A stretch of DNA of 64,000 nt, taken from contig NC_087064.1 in the NCBI RefSeq assembly GCF_963678635.1, forward strand, positions 1,271,688 through 1,335,687. The letters run 5' to 3'. Positions 38,390-52,500 of the stretch are shown piece by piece. This DNA comes from Symsagittifera roscoffensis (lineage: Eukaryota; Xenacoelomorpha; Acoela; Convolutidae). Under the pieces are notes generated by a model. That model did no database searches. It was not told the DNA's origin and saw only the letters and a list, made by a program, of their open reading frames with translations. Numbering within the stretch: position 1 is the first letter of the stretch; each line of letters opens with the position of its first letter. The position numbers and the translations under genes were made by a program.

Positions 38390-38468
38390 AATATGATTGA
38401 TCTCATAAACTTGATTCGGGAGCTAACTCCCATGGATGTATCCTAAATTCTGTTTTATTATGATTATT

Positions 38469-39976
38469 ATTATACAAAACCAGGGCTGGTAAAAGAAAAA
38501 ATACAGGATGACTATCAATTATAGCGAAAATTTTCCACTAGAAGAAGAAAAGTCAAGCAGAGGAGTCCTGTGAACAAAAACTTTACCGAAAAAAAATTTA
38601 CTCGGTTACACTACCCTTGATAATTGCAAGACTGACCGAGGGAAAATTATTGGCAAGTGCCGCCAAGCCGCAACAGGCCAAAACTAAACATTAACGATAG
38701 GAAAAAAAACCCGGAGCCTGGGTATTTTGGTGAGAGTGCATCTACAGCTGATGAGTGTCAAAATAAAACTAAAGAGCTGATCCATAAATGCGGGAGCCTA
38801 CTGATCAGAAAAAAAATAAACAAAAATGAACACAGGCGAAACAGAACTTCACAACAATTGCGATGCAGGAAAAATCAAGACATAATGAAAAACATTAGAA
38901 AAACTGAAAAAAGTGCATCGCAAGCTTTTAAAGCACATTGTTTAAATTATATATAAACAAGGATAGCTGGTTGCTGAGATAATGTGAAGAATTAGAAATT
39001 TGCGTAACGCAAGCTTTTTTTTCAAATAAGCACAATAATTTCTATTTAGAAAAGGAAAGCCGTTTGCTGAGCACTATTTTCTAAAGTTTTACAGAAATAG
39101 GACCAAAAAACGCTCGTTTTTTTTTCGTGGTGTGAAGAAAGGGTCTGAAGAAAACCTAGAAATTAGGAATATTTGACCGTCAGAGTAAAATAGGCAGACC
39201 GGGCAAAGGTTTCGGTAAAAAAAAAACAAGATTAGTTAAAAAATGATAGCACGATTTTTTTTAAAGAAACTTTGAAAATTCTATTCCGAATATGGCACTA
39301 AAACAACATCGGAAACTAGACAAAACTCAAAAACTTCAACTCGTTTTCTCTTGACACCGGGACAACTTTTTGAAAAGTTAAAAAAAATCAAATTAATCAA
39401 AATTCGTTAACACAATTTTGAAGATTGAATGTATTTCAATTTAATTGCTCAATTATAGAGGTCAAATGTGATTGGCTAATTTTCAAACATGAGGGTTTAG
39501 AAATTTTTTAAATCAAAATCTCTTCAATTTTTAATAGTAAATTTGCGTAAACACCAAAAAACTAAGAGCTCAAAAATCCAACTGCCTGTCCTCAAGTATG
39601 TAAATGTGAAGGTGGATGCCTACAGCTGATTTTGCATTCTTATATTCTTCAATTTTCGTGATCAAATGATGAACAGTTGGTCTTATATAGGTGGATGTAC
39701 AAGTGACATTCGACCAGAATGGCGCCAAAATGCATGACAACATCGAAATTTTATTGGATCATCCGAGTGGGAAAATTGGCAGTTTCGATGGATTGACAGT
39801 GCTAATAGTGCAATTTGACGAAATAGAAGAGTTTAATTTGAAGTGACGAATCAGTTTTTAAAAATTTGTTTGAAAATGAAGACACCTCACGACCGTGAAA
39901 CTTCGCGAACACTGAAAACCACCAAAATCAGAAGAAATCGATTTTTGCTAGAAGATAACACAAAAACTTTCTCGAT
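38469..39976 (+). repeat. Macrosatellite unit fragment right of LINE2
   Basis: From ATTATACAAAACCAGGGCTGG to ACTTTCTCGATAGT it follows the unit at 44,558-47,290 in order. It is AT-rich, with no coding character. Short open frames here are not conserved between units. Confidence 0.85.
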
Positions 39977-41395
39977 AGTGAAGAAAAGACGTGAGAACTG
40001 TATTGAAATTACAATCGAGACTGTCCAAACTGTAACGATTGTAGCTGTAAAATTGTAACCGAGTAATTCCCGAGAATCGGGCAGGGTATTGGGAGCATTT
40101 TACCACCCTTCCAGAAGGACGACAGGACCGCTTTTTGTCCGGTTTCCAGATTCCAGAAGGGTCTCGTGGAGAAAACTGAAACTACATTTTAGCAAACTTT
40201 AGCTTCAGGATATGTCCTGAATTGAATTAACTAAAACTAAAACTCGTTTTCAGATAATGAGAAGCTAGGAGTTGAGGGGAAGGGTTGATCCATCTCCGGT
40301 GGATATGATGGTTTTTATCTACTGAACAAAAACAATCGTAATATAATGAATAGTAGTAGCCCTGATTTTAGGAGTGACCTCGTGGTCTGGGGATACTGAA
40401 ACCCAGCCATGAGCTCACCATTTTGCATGTAACTAAGTTAATCTGCGCGCTCTGACCGATAGCCCTAAAACTGTAATGATTTTTTCAATCCGATGTAAAA
40501 AGACCACACATGGAACTGGCTTTGGTATAGACGGTTAAAAGCATATGAAGCGGTGTTAAGACGCTATCCAGTCGTTTTGTAATCTATCTTTATTTTACGT
40601 CGATATGTACTTCCGGGTGATTGTAACAACATCCATTATAAAACAGTTCGTAAACCACCCTTCATTCGAGGTAATTAGAAAAAGCTGACTTCAGCGATGG
40701 TAAGCATGTTATACTTTTTTTGTTGTACAACCTATTTTAACGTTAGTTAAGATTCGTAACTTGTTCGCAAAATAAGAGCATTGGTTACTTCTATCTTGCT
40801 TCATCACCAATGGGAGCCTTACATCCTTTCGTGATTGAGTTGAAGAACTCCTCTCAGTGTCCAGGGTCTTGACGTTATTCTCAATGATTTTCCAAACTTC
40901 TGCCATATTTGCGGATCAGAGTTCACAGTAATATTTCGTCACCCATTGCGCCCTTATGGTGTGTGTCCATAGCCACATCAGATGTATTCCTAATCACTCG
41001 AGGTGCAGTCCCTTGGATAACATGCTTGTACTGAGTTGGAGTGCAGCAACTATAATTCAATATAGTCTCAAAATCTGTTGATTTTTTTATCAACTGCAGG
41101 TTACCTCCTTATCCTGCTAATTATTTTTTTTTCAAATACAGGAAGGGCAAAGTCTCCCATGAATTTGTTTCTTCTAGAGTGAACTGAAGATTCCAATGAC
41201 TAGAATTTGCGGCATCCAGAACACGATTTGGCTCAGTTTAACTGTTCTAACAATGTCATCCACTTACCTGAGGAACACTTTCATCTGCGGAGTATCCTTG
41301 TTTTTGGTCATAGTGCGGCAGCAGTTTTCATGTGTATACATTGATGTGTCTACATCACGGATATCTTCTCGCATTTAAGAGCCCTAGCCATGAGC
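39977..41395 (+). repeat. Terminal segment, copy 1
   Basis: Starts GAAGAAAAGACGTGAGAACTG directly after the unit end, and is closely repeated at 54,909-56,560. It contains a short hairpin (CTGGGGATACTGAAACCCAG near 40,393) and no convincing gene. Confidence 0.8.
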
Positions 41396-41660
41396 TAACT
41401 ATTTTGCTGGTAACTAAGTTCTGGCCGATAACCTGCGCGTTCTGGCCGATAACCCAGTAACTATTTTTTGATCCGGTGTAAGATGCGCGTTCTGGCCGAT
41501 AACCCAGTAACTATTTTTCGATCCGGTGTTAAAGGACCACACATAGAACTGGCTTTAGTAGAGACGGTTAAAAGCAAATGAAGCTGTGTTTAGACGCTAG
41601 CCAGTCGTTTCATAGCCTAGCTTTTTTTCCGTCGATATGTACATCCGGGCGAATGTTTCA
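41396..41660 (+). repeat. Diverged second copy of part of the terminal segment
   Basis: Related to 40,430-40,620 (ACCACACATAGAACTGGCTTT versus ACCACACATGGAACTGGCTTT), with the phrase TCTGGCCGATAACCCAGTAAC itself present twice in tandem at about 41,430 and 41,493. Confidence 0.65.
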
Positions 41661-43530
41661 TTTACGTTTTTATGGCGCCCGTGGGTGTTCTTTTTTTATA
41701 ATCATAATCGGCAGATCCATTAACGAGCACTCCGCGCCGAGCGGATGCTCTAAGTAAGGCTATTAGCACAGAGCCGGAAAGGTGATTCGGAACGCGGAAG
41801 CCTTCCGGATTCCCAGATTTAGTTTTTTCACCTAGTTAAGACCGAAAACTCACGTATCGTGAAGGGTGGGGGGATTTGCGGTCCCTTCATTCCCCGAGCA
41901 TTAAATAACCAAAAACCCTTAAAGATATACAAGAAAACAAACAAAAAGTAGTATAGTACCTAAGAAAAAACCAAAAACAAAAAACAACCGAAACAACAAA
42001 AAACAGTAAAAAAATATAAAATTAGTAGAAATTATCCACCCCGACGAGATGTGATCCGACACTCCAGTTTGTTGTCGTTAGATGATCTTTTGCTGTAACA
42101 GGCATTTATATCAAACAAGATTGTTACGATCAAAAGAGTGGCCCGTTTCTGGTTCCTGTATTGTAGGGTTATTTGAGTTTTTAAGCACGTTAATGCTATT
42201 TTACGCTCAATCCGGAAGGGCCTTGGGAAGAGAGCCGAAGGCTGATCCGGCAAGCAGTACAAGGAGCAGCCTCAGAAAAATCTCAAGTTCGGTATCTTTT
42301 ACAAATTTTGTATCTCTTTTGGTACAGAAACTAAGTTATCAATCTGTGGGGGGCTCGACAGTGACTGCACTGTATTGACCCTCCAACGAATTGCAACTTT
42401 CCGAGTTAAGCACCTTAATTCGGACTTTGAACATTACCGGAGGGGTATAATAATATTAGTATTACAATTTACACTGCCTGTATTAATACTCCAATATCGT
42501 TTTTTAGTGAAAAACTAGCTAACAGACCGGTTTTTAGGGTCAATATAGTGATTTTTCGATCCCCCCACAAACCACAATTTTTGAGATATCAATTTTTTTG
42601 CAACGGACAAAATGCTAAATAAGTGAGTCGCATTGTAACTGCACTAACATAACTAGTGGAACCGGTTAAATTTAGTTCGGACGTGGTTGGAACGAATTGG
42701 TTGCCGAAATCCAAAATTTCGGGATTTTTCAAAAAACGAAACGCTACAAAATAAGAAAGTGTTTCAAAGTTTTTGAAACAGGTCGATACGAATTGTTGTT
42801 CGGACAACATACAATAGTGAATCGACAGGTTTTAAAACCGTTTGCCAATAACCTCCCTGGTCCCGGTGCAATCGAACTCAACGTGTTTGATTTAGTGGAC
42901 TCATCAATCCGGAGGGGTCCAACTAGCATTGTTTTTGGCAGATTTTTTCAGCTGAAATGTTTTGGACCGGGTTTTTTGCATTGAATTAGAAGAATATAGG
43001 CCTTTTGAGCTCTGATCAGCAGTCTTTGTTTCAATAAGACAAGAATTGCAAAAAAAAAATTAGGCGGAACCTATAAGTTTGAAAATTTTTGAGTTGGGAT
43101 CAAAGACGTTTTGTTTCATAACTTTGGAACTACTTGATCGATCCAAATCATTTTGGTAGCGTTAGAACAGAAAACTAGGTAGCCCAAAAGCAAGCATAAA
43201 AAAGTGTTTAGATTGTTTTCAGCAAAAACTACCCATTTCTGAAGGTAGACCCTTCACGTTTTGTAAAAGTTTTTGGAAAGCCTACAAAACGGTAGTAACA
43301 GTTATACAAGGCATTTTTACGCTGTACTCGACAATAGGCAAAGATAAAGGAACCTAGAAAACGACAGTCGAGTCAAAAACAGGCTGGTTAAACGACCCTT
43401 CAAAGCTAAGGAAAATTGTTAAATCAGCAGCTTGGCCTCAATCCGGAAGAATATAGGACCAGAACATACCCTTTCTAGTTGGTTTATTTAGCTGATAGAC
43501 TTCGAGACCGTATTCGTAAGGGTCTCGGAT
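41661..43530. other. Repeat-flanking AT-rich stretch without recognised gene
   Basis: I see no domain-bearing frame. Isolated CCGGAGGGGT motifs (42,438; 42,909) suggest kinship with the minisatellite that starts at 43,560. A GC-richer patch at 41,700-41,830 (CCGGAAAGGTG; GCGGAAGCCTTCCGG) is unexplained. Confidence 0.4.
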
Positions 43531-46500
43531 ATTGTTTTTAAACGACCCAGATAGGCAATTTTTGTCAATTAGTAGTGGTCCCAATTCGGAGGGGTCCTTT
43601 TTTGTATTTTTGTCAACCCGGAGGGGTCCCAATTCAGAGGGGTGCCATTTTTGTCAATCCGTAGAGGTCCCAAATTGGATGGGTCCTTTTTTGTCAAACC
43701 GGAGGGGTCTTAGAAACATATATTTTTTTAATTTTAAGGAATGTGAAATCAGGGATCCTAAAAGATCCGTAGACGAAAGTAAGACACATAGAGAAGAATA
43801 TTAAAATGTTACGAATCATGCAGGAGACCAGTGACTGCACTGGTAACTTGCCTTTCAACAAAAATTGAAAAGACCATAAAAAATAAAAACAGGTCTAAAC
43901 TCGGAGAATTGCGACTCTAGGTCTTATTGAAAACAGAATTCGGCACTGATTTATTTAGATTTAAATCCAAATTATTCTTTGGAAGAGTGGTTGCCTTGAC
44001 AGTCTTAGTATGTCTAGCTCGGGCAACCCAAAAAGTTCCAAAAAACGGTACAAAAGCCAAGTATCAACTTTTTCGAGGGTCATATCTTATGTTTATTTTT
44101 TTTTTGGAAAAAGCAATTTTTTGAAGAAAAGATTCATCCAACCTGTTGTTTCGATTGATCGCCAGAACTCAAGATATCGGATGTTAGTTTTCAAGGTAGT
44201 TGCCAGAATGAGCCACCGTCAAGAAGTACGTCATAAAACGCCTTCTTAACATGGCTTTTAGTAATAAACAATGTAAGGACAACTACACATGGTTTGAACA
44301 GAAGGATGGATTGTCCATGGTAAAGTTTTAACCCCGTTACACTTGGATTCGAACGCCTATTCATCAAAAACTACAAAATCATTAGACAAACAAAAAATGC
44401 TTAATTCGATATATCAAAAATGTATGATTTCCAAACTTGGTACGCATAAATTTACACAATAATTTTTAAGCCCGTTTACTTTAAGCGCTTGAAAAAAAAC
44501 TTGACAAACATCGAGCTGATGAAACTATAACTTACAGGATGACTTTGAAATGAAGACAATTATACAAAACCAGGGCTGGTAAAAAAAATACAGGATGACT
44601 GTCAATTATAGCGAAAATTTTCCACTAGAAGAAGAAAAGTCAAGCAGAGGAGACCTGTGAACAAAAACTTTAACGAAAAAATTTTACTCGTTTACAGTCT
44701 CCTTGATAATTGCAAGTCTATTGAGCAAAGGAAAATTATTGGAAAGTGCTGCTAAGCCGCAACAGGCCAAAACTAAACATTAACGGTAAAAAAAAACCAG
44801 GAGCTCTTGCATGGGTATTTTGGCGAGAGCGCATCCACAGCTGATGAGTGTCAAAATAAAACAAAGGAGCTGATTTATAAACGCGCGAGTCTACTGATCA
44901 GAAAACAAACAAAAATAAAATGAACACATTGGGGAAACTGAACTTCACAACAATTGCGATGAAGAAAAAAATCAAGACATAATGAAGAACATTAGGAAAC
45001 TGAAAAATGTGTATAGCAAGCTTTTTATGCACATTGTTTAAGTTATATATAAACAAGGATAGCCGGTTGCTCAGATAAAGTGAAAATATAGAAATTTGTG
45101 TTTCGTAAGCTTTTTTCAAACAAGCACAATAGTTTCTATTTAGAAAAAGATAGCCGTTTGCTGTGCATTGTTTACTAAAGTTTTACAGAAAGAGGACAAA
45201 AAAACTTTTTTTTCAAAAGCTGGTTTTTTTCGTGGCGTGAAGGAAGGATCTGACAAAAGCCCAAGAATAAAAAAAATTTGACCGTCAGAGTAAAATAGGC
45301 ACCCGGGCAATGCTTTTGGTAAAAAAAAAACAAAATTAAGCAAAAAATATTATTACAATTTTTTTAAAAGAAATTTTGAAAAATTTTATTCCGAAGATGG
45401 CACTAAAACAACTTCGGAAACTAGACAAACCTCAAAACTCCACCTCTTTTTCTCTCGACACTGGGTAATTTTTTAATAAATTAAGAAAAAATCAATCAAT
45501 TTAATCAAAATTCTGTAATACAATTTTGAAGATTGAATGTATTTCAATTTTATTGCTCAATTTTAGAGGTCAAATGTGGTTGGCTAATTTTCAAACATGA
45601 GGGTTTAGAAATTTTAGAAGATATCGGACGTTAGTTTTCGAGGTAGTTGCCAGAATGAGCCACCGTCAAGAAGTACGTCATAAAACGCCTTCTGAACATG
45701 GCTTTTAGTAATAAACAATGTAAAGACAACGACACATGGTTTGAACAGAAGGATGGATTGTCCATGGTAAAGTTTTAACCCCGCTACACTTGGATTCGAA
45801 TGCCTATTCATCAGATAGTTTCCACAAAAAACTACGAAATACTACAGGAAGAAGAAACTACTAGAAGGAGAAAAGTCAAGCAGAGGAGTCTTGTGAACAA
45901 AAACTTTACCGAAAAAATTGTATTTGTTTACAGTCCCTTGATAATTGCAAGTCTATTGAGCGAAGAAAAATTATTGGCAGGTGCCGCTAAGCCGCAACAG
46001 GCCAAAACTAAACATTAACGGTAAAAAAAATACCAGGAGCTCTTGCATGGGTATTTTGGTGAGAGTGCATCCACAGCTGATGAGTGTCAAAATAAAACAA
46101 AAGAGCTGATTTATAAGTGCGGGAGTCTACTGATCAGAAAAAAAACCAAAATAAAATGAACACATTGGGGAAACAGAACTTCGCAACAATTGCGATGAAG
46201 GAAAAAATCAAGACATAATGAAAAACATTCGAAAACTGAAAAATGTGCATAGCAAGCTTTTTATGCACATTGTTTAAAAATATAAACAAACAAGGATAGC
46301 CGGTTGCTGAGATGAAGTGAAAATTTAGAAATTTGTGTATCGTAAGTTTTTTTCAAACAAGCACAATAGTTTTCTATTTAGAAAAAGATAGCCGTTTGCT
46401 GTGCATTGTTTATTAAATTTTTACAGAAAGAGGACAAAAAAAGTTTTTTTTTTAAAAAGCTTGTTTTTTTCGTGGTGTGAAGGAAGGGTCTGACAAAAGC

Positions 46501-49500
46501 CCAAGAATAAAAAAACGTTGACCGTCAGAGTAAAACAGGCACCCGGGCAATGCTTTTGGTAAAAAAAAAAATTAAGCAAAAAATAATATTACGATTTTTT
46601 TTAAAGAAATTTTGAAAAATTTTATTCCGAAGATGGCAGTAAAACAACTTCGGAAACAAGACAAACCTCAAAACTTCACCTCTTTTTCTCTCGACACTGG
46701 GACAATTTTTTGATTAGTTAAGAAAAAATCAATTGAATTAAAATTATGTAATACAATTTTGAAGATTGAATGTATTTCAATTTTATTGCTCAATTTTAGA
46801 GGTCAAATGTGGTTGGCTAATTTTCAAACATAAGGTTTTAGAACTTTTCTTTTTATCAAAATCCCGTCAACTTTTAATTGTTAATTTGCGTTAAAAAAAG
46901 AAGAGCTCAAAAAATCCAACTGCCTGTCCTCAAGTCTGTAAATGTGAAGGTGGATGCCTACAGCTGATTCTGCATTCTTATATTCCTCAATTTTGAAGAT
47001 CAAATGATGAACAACTGGTCTTATATAGGTGGATGTACATGTGACATTCGACCAGAATGGCGCCAAAATGCATGGCAGCATCGAAACTTTGTTGGAGCAT
47101 CCGAGTTGAAAAATTGTCAGCTTTGATGGATTGACAGTGCTAATAGTGCAATTTGACGAGTTAGGAGAGGTTAATTTGAAGTGCCGAAGTAATTTTTAAA
47201 ATTTCGTTGACCTTGATTTTTTTTGGAATACTAAAACCGCGAAAATCAGAAGAGACCGATTTTCGCTAGAAGATAGCACGTAGATTCTCGATAGTGTTTT
47301 TTAAACGACCCAGATAGGCGATTTTTGCCAATTAGTAGGGGTCCCAATTCGGAGGGGTCCTTATTTTGTATTTTTGTCAACCCGGAGGGGTCTTAATTCA
47401 GAGGGGTGCCATTTTTGTCAATCCGTAGAGATCCCAAATTGACTGGGTCTTTTTTTGTCAATCCGAAGGGTACTAGAAATATATGTTTTTTCAATATTAA
47501 GGAACGTGAAATCAGGGATCCTAAAACATCCGTAGACGAAACTAAGACACATAGAGAAGAGTAATAAAATGTTACGAATCAGGCAGGAGACCAGTGACTG
47601 CACTGGTAACTTGCCTTTAAACAAAAATTGAAAAGACCATAAAGAAATAAAAACAGGTCTAAACTCGGAGAATCGCGACTCTAGGTCTTATTGAAAACAG
47701 AATTCGGCACTGATTTATTTAGATTAAATCTAATTTTTTTTTTGGAAGAGTGTTTGCCTTGAGAATCTTAGTAGGTCGAGCTCGGACAACCCAAAAAAAT
47801 CCAAAAAACGGTACAAAAACCAAGTATTAACTTTTTCGAGTATCATATCTTTTGTTTAATTTTTTTTGGAAAAAGCAACTTATGCAGAAAAGATTCATCC
47901 AACATGTTGTTTCGATTGATCGCCAGAACTCAAGATATCGGACGTTAGTTTTCGAGGTAGTTTTCAGAATGAGCCACCGTCAAGAAGTACGTCATAAAAC
48001 GCCTTCTGAGCATGGCTTTTAGTAATAAACAATGTAAGGACAACGACACATGGTTTGAACAGAAGGATGGATTGTCCATGGTAAAGTTTTAACCCCGCTA
48101 CACTTGGATTCGAATGCCTATTTATCAGATAGTCTCGACAAATATCTACAAAACCAACAGACATACAAAAAATGCTTTATTCGATATATCAAAAATGTAT
48201 GATTTCCAAACTTGGTACGCATAAAATTACACATTATTTTTTAAGCCCGTTTAGCTTAAGCGCTCGAAAAAAACTTGAGAAACATCGAGCAGATGAAACT
48301 ATAACTTACAGGATGACTTTGAAATGAAGACAATTATACAAAACCAGGGCTGATAAATTAAAAAACACAGGATGATTGTCAATTAAAGCGAAAATTTTCC
48401 ACTAGAATAAGAAAAGTCACGCAGAGGAGTCCTGTGAACAAAACCTTTACCGAAAAAATTGTACTCGTTTACAGTCCCTTGATAATTGCAAGCCTATTGA
48501 GCGAAGGAAAATTATTGGCAAGTGCCGCTAAGCCGCAACAGCACGAAACTAAACATTAACGGTAAAAAAAAACAAATTACCAGGAGCTCTTGCATGGGTA
48601 TTTTGGTGAGAGTGCATCCACAGCTGATGAGTGTCAAAAAAAACAAAAGAGCTGATTTATAAGTGCGGGAGTTTACTGATCAGAAAAAAAACCAAAATAA
48701 AATGAACACATTGGGGAAACAGAACTCACAACAATTGCGTTGAAGGAAAAAATCAAGACATAAAGAAAAACATTCGAAAACTGAAAAATGTGCATAGCAA
48801 GCTTTTTATGCACATTGTTTAAACTATATCTAAACAAGGATAGCCGGTTGCTGAGATAAAGTGAAAATTTAGAAATTTGTGTATCGTAAGTTTTTTTCAA
48901 ATAAGCACAATAATTTCTATTTAGAAAAAGATAGCCGTTTGCTGTGCATTGTTCACTAAATTTATACAGAAAGAGGACAAAATTTTTTTTTTAAAAAGCT
49001 GTTTTTTTGTGGTGTGAAAGAAGGGTCTGACAAAATCTCAAGATTTAGAAAAATTTGACCGTCAGAGTAAAATAGGCAAACGGGCAATGAATTCGGTAGA
49101 AAAAAATTAAGCAAAAAATATTATTACGATTCTTTTAAAAGAAATTTGAGAAATTTTATTCCGATGATGGCACTAAAACAACTTCGGAAATTAGACAAAA
49201 CTCAAAAACTTCACCTCGCTTTCTCTCGACACTGGGGCAATTTTTTGATAAGTTAAGAAAAAATCAAATTAATCAAAATTCTTTAACACAATTTTGAAGG
49301 TTGAATGTATTTCAATTTAATTGCTCAATTTTAGAGGTCAAAGGTGATTGGCTAATTTTCAAACATGAGGATTCGTCGAAAAAACTTTTTTTCAAAATCT
49401 CTTCAGTTTTTAATTGTAAATTTGCGTAAAAACCAAAAAAAACGAAGAGCTCAAAAATCCAACAGCCTGTCCTCAAGTCTGTAAACGTGAAGGTGGATGC

Positions 49501-52500
49501 CTACAGCTGATTTTGCATTCTTATTTTCTTCAATTTTCGTGATCAAATGATGAGTAATTGGTCTTATACAGGTGGATGTACATGTGAAATTCTACCAGAA
49601 TGGCGCCGAAATGCCTGGCAACATCGAAACTTTGTTGGAGAATCCGAGTTGAAAAATTGGCAGCTTTGATGGATTGAGAGTGCTAATAGTGCAATTTGAC
49701 GAGTTAGGAGAAGTTAATTTGAAGTGCCGAAGTAAAGTTTTAAAATTCGTTGACCTTTATTTTTTTGCGGATACTGAAATACGCGAAAATCAGAAGAGAC
49801 CGAATTTCGCTAGAAGGTAGCACGTAGACTCTCGATAGTATTTTTTAAACGACCCAGATAGGCGATTTTTGCCAATTAGTAGGGGTCCCAATTCGGAAGG
49901 GTCCTTATTTTGTATTTTTGTCAACCCGGAGGGGTCTTAATTCAGAGGGGTGCCATTTTCGTTAACCCGTAGAGATCCCAAATTGACTGGGTCCTTTTTT
50001 GTCAATCCGGAGGGTACTAGAAATATATGTTTTTTTAATATTAAGGAACGTGAAATCAGGGATCCTAAAACATCCGTAGACGAAACTAAGACACATAGAG
50101 AAGAGTAATAAAATGTTACGAATCAGGCAGGAGACCAGTGACTGCACTGGTAACTTGCCTTTAAACAAAAATTGAAAAGACCATAAAGAAATAAAAACAG
50201 GTCTAAACTCGGAGAATCGCGACTATAGGTCTTATTGAAAACAAAATTCGGCACTGATTTATTTAGATTAAAATATAAATTATTTTTTGGAAGAGTGTTT
50301 GCTTTGAGAATCTTAGTAGGTCTAGCTCAGACAACCCAAAAAAATCCAAAAAACGGTACAAAAACCAAGTATTAACTTTTTCGAGTATCATATCTTTTGT
50401 TTAATTTTTTTTGGAAAAAGCAACTTATTCAGAAAAGATTCATCCAACCTGTTGTTTCGATTGATCGCAAGAACTCAAGATATCGGACGATAGTTTTCGA
50501 GGCAGTAGCCAGAATTAGCCACCGTCAAGAAGTACGTCATAAAACACCTTCCGAACATGGCTTTTAGTAATAAACAATGTAAGGACAACGACACATGGTT
50601 TGAACAGAAGGATGGATTGTCCATGGTAAAGTTTTAACCCCGCTACACTTAGATTCGAAGGCCGATAGTCTCCACAAATAACTACGAAACCAACAGACAA
50701 ACAAAAAATGCTTTGTTCGATATATCAAAAATGTATGATTTCCAAACTTGGTACGCATAAAATTACACATTATTTTTTGAGCCCGTTTAGCTTAAATGCT
50801 TGAAACAAAACTTGGAAAACATCAAGCTGATGAAACTTACAGGATGACTTTGAATTGAAGACAATTATACAAAACCAGGGCTGATAAATTAAAAAATACA
50901 GGATGATTGTCAATTAAAGCGAAAATTTTCCACTAGAAGAAGAAAAGTCATGCAGAGGAGTCCTGTGAACAAAACCTTTACCGAAAAAATTGTACTCGTT
51001 TACAGTCCCTTGATAATTGCAAGCCTATTGAACGAAGAAAAATTATTGGCAAGTGCCGCTAAGCCGCAACAGCCCGAAACTAAACATTAACGGTAAAAAA
51101 AAAAACAAATTACCAGGAGCTCTTGCATGGGTATTTTGGTGAGAGTGCATCCACAGCTGATGAGTGTCAAAATAAAACAAAAGAGCTGATTTATAAGTGT
51201 GGGAGTCTACTGATCAGAAAAAAAACCAAAATAAAATGAACACATTGGGCAAACAGAACTCACAACAGTTACGTTGAACGAAAAAATCAAGACACAAAGA
51301 AAAAAATTCGAAAACTGAAAAATGTGCATAGCAAGCTTTTTATGCACATTGTTTAAATTATATATAAACAAGGATAGCCGGTTGCTGAGATAAAGTGAAA
51401 ATTTAGAAATTTTTGTATGTTAAGCTTTTTTCAAATAAGCACAATAATTTCTATTTAGAAAAAGATAGCCGTTTGCTGTACATTGCTTACTAAATTTATA
51501 CAGAAAGAGGACAAAAAATTTGTTTTTAAAAAAGCTGTTTTTTTTGTGGTGTGAAAGAAGGGTCTGACAACATCTCAAGATTTAGAAAAATTTGACAGTC
51601 AGAGTAAAATAGGCAAACGGGCAATGATTTCGGTGGAAAAAAATTAAGCAAAAAATATTATTACGATTCTTTTAAAAGAAATTTTAGAAATTTTATTCCG
51701 ATGATGGCACTAAAACAACTTCGGAAATTAGACAAAAATCAAAAACTGCACCTCGTTTTCTCTCGACACTGGGGCAATTTTTTGATAAGTTAAGAAAAAA
51801 TCAAATTAATCAAAATTCTTTAACACAATTTTGAAGGTTGAATGTATTTCAATTTAATTGCTCAATTTTAGAGGTCAAATGTGATTGGCTAATTTTCAAA
51901 CATGAGGATTCGTCGAAAAAACTTTTTTTCAAAATCTCTTCAGTTTTTAATTGTAAATTTGCGTAAAAACCAAAAAAAACGAAGAGCTCAAAAATCCAAC
52001 AGCCTGTCCTCAAGTCTGTAAACGTGAAGGTGGATGCCTACAGCTGATTTTGCATTCTTATATTCTTCAATTTTCGTGCTCAAATGATGAACAATTGGTC
52101 TTATACAGGTGGATGTACATGTGAAATTCTACCAGAATGGCGCCGAAATGCCTGGCAACATCGAAACTTTGTTGGAGAATCCGAGTTGAAAAATTGGCAG
52201 CTTTGATGGATTGAGAGTGCTAATAGTGCAATTTGACGAGTTAGGAGAAGTTAATTTGAAGTGCCGAAGTAAAGTTTTAAAATTCGTTGACCTTTATTTT
52301 TTTGCGGATACTGAAATACGCGAAAATCAGAAGAGACCGAATTTCGCTAGAAGGTAGCACGTAGACTCTCGATAGTATTTTTTAAACGACCCAGATAGGC
52401 GATTTTTGCCAATTAGTAGGGGTCCCAATTCGGAAGGGTCCTTATTTTGTATTTTTGTCAACCCGGAGGGGTCTTAATTCAGAGGGGTGCCATTTTCGTT

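Larger units (their letters stand above)
33588..38468 (+). mobile_element. LINE2: CR1/Jockey-like LINE, split by LINE3
   Basis: Plus-strand element, 5'-truncated inside ORF1, with ORF2 endonuclease and RT, interrupted at 35,911/37,371 by LINE3, then the rest of RT and the C-terminal Cys motif, ending in an ATTATT-type tail at 38,468. The flanks are the two halves of one 2.54-kb repeat unit. It is inactive: frameshifts near 33,890, 35,846 and 37,603. Confidence 0.85.

Noticed and set aside
38735-38775. CTGATGAG in AGCTGATGAGTGTC, recurring in each macrosatellite unit, as a hammerhead ribozyme core
   Set aside because: The required GAAA after stem II is missing and stem II does not pair (GTGTC has no GACAC partner).
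40370-40430. A tRNA-derived SINE head (TGACCTCGTGGTCTGGGG resembling an A box)
   Set aside because: No B box at the right distance and no cloverleaf could be drawn.
49962-50168. Small frame MFKGKLPVQSLVSC... repeated in three macrosatellite units as a conserved peptide gene
   Set aside because: The whole unit is repeated at similar identity; nothing marks this stretch as better conserved than its surroundings.
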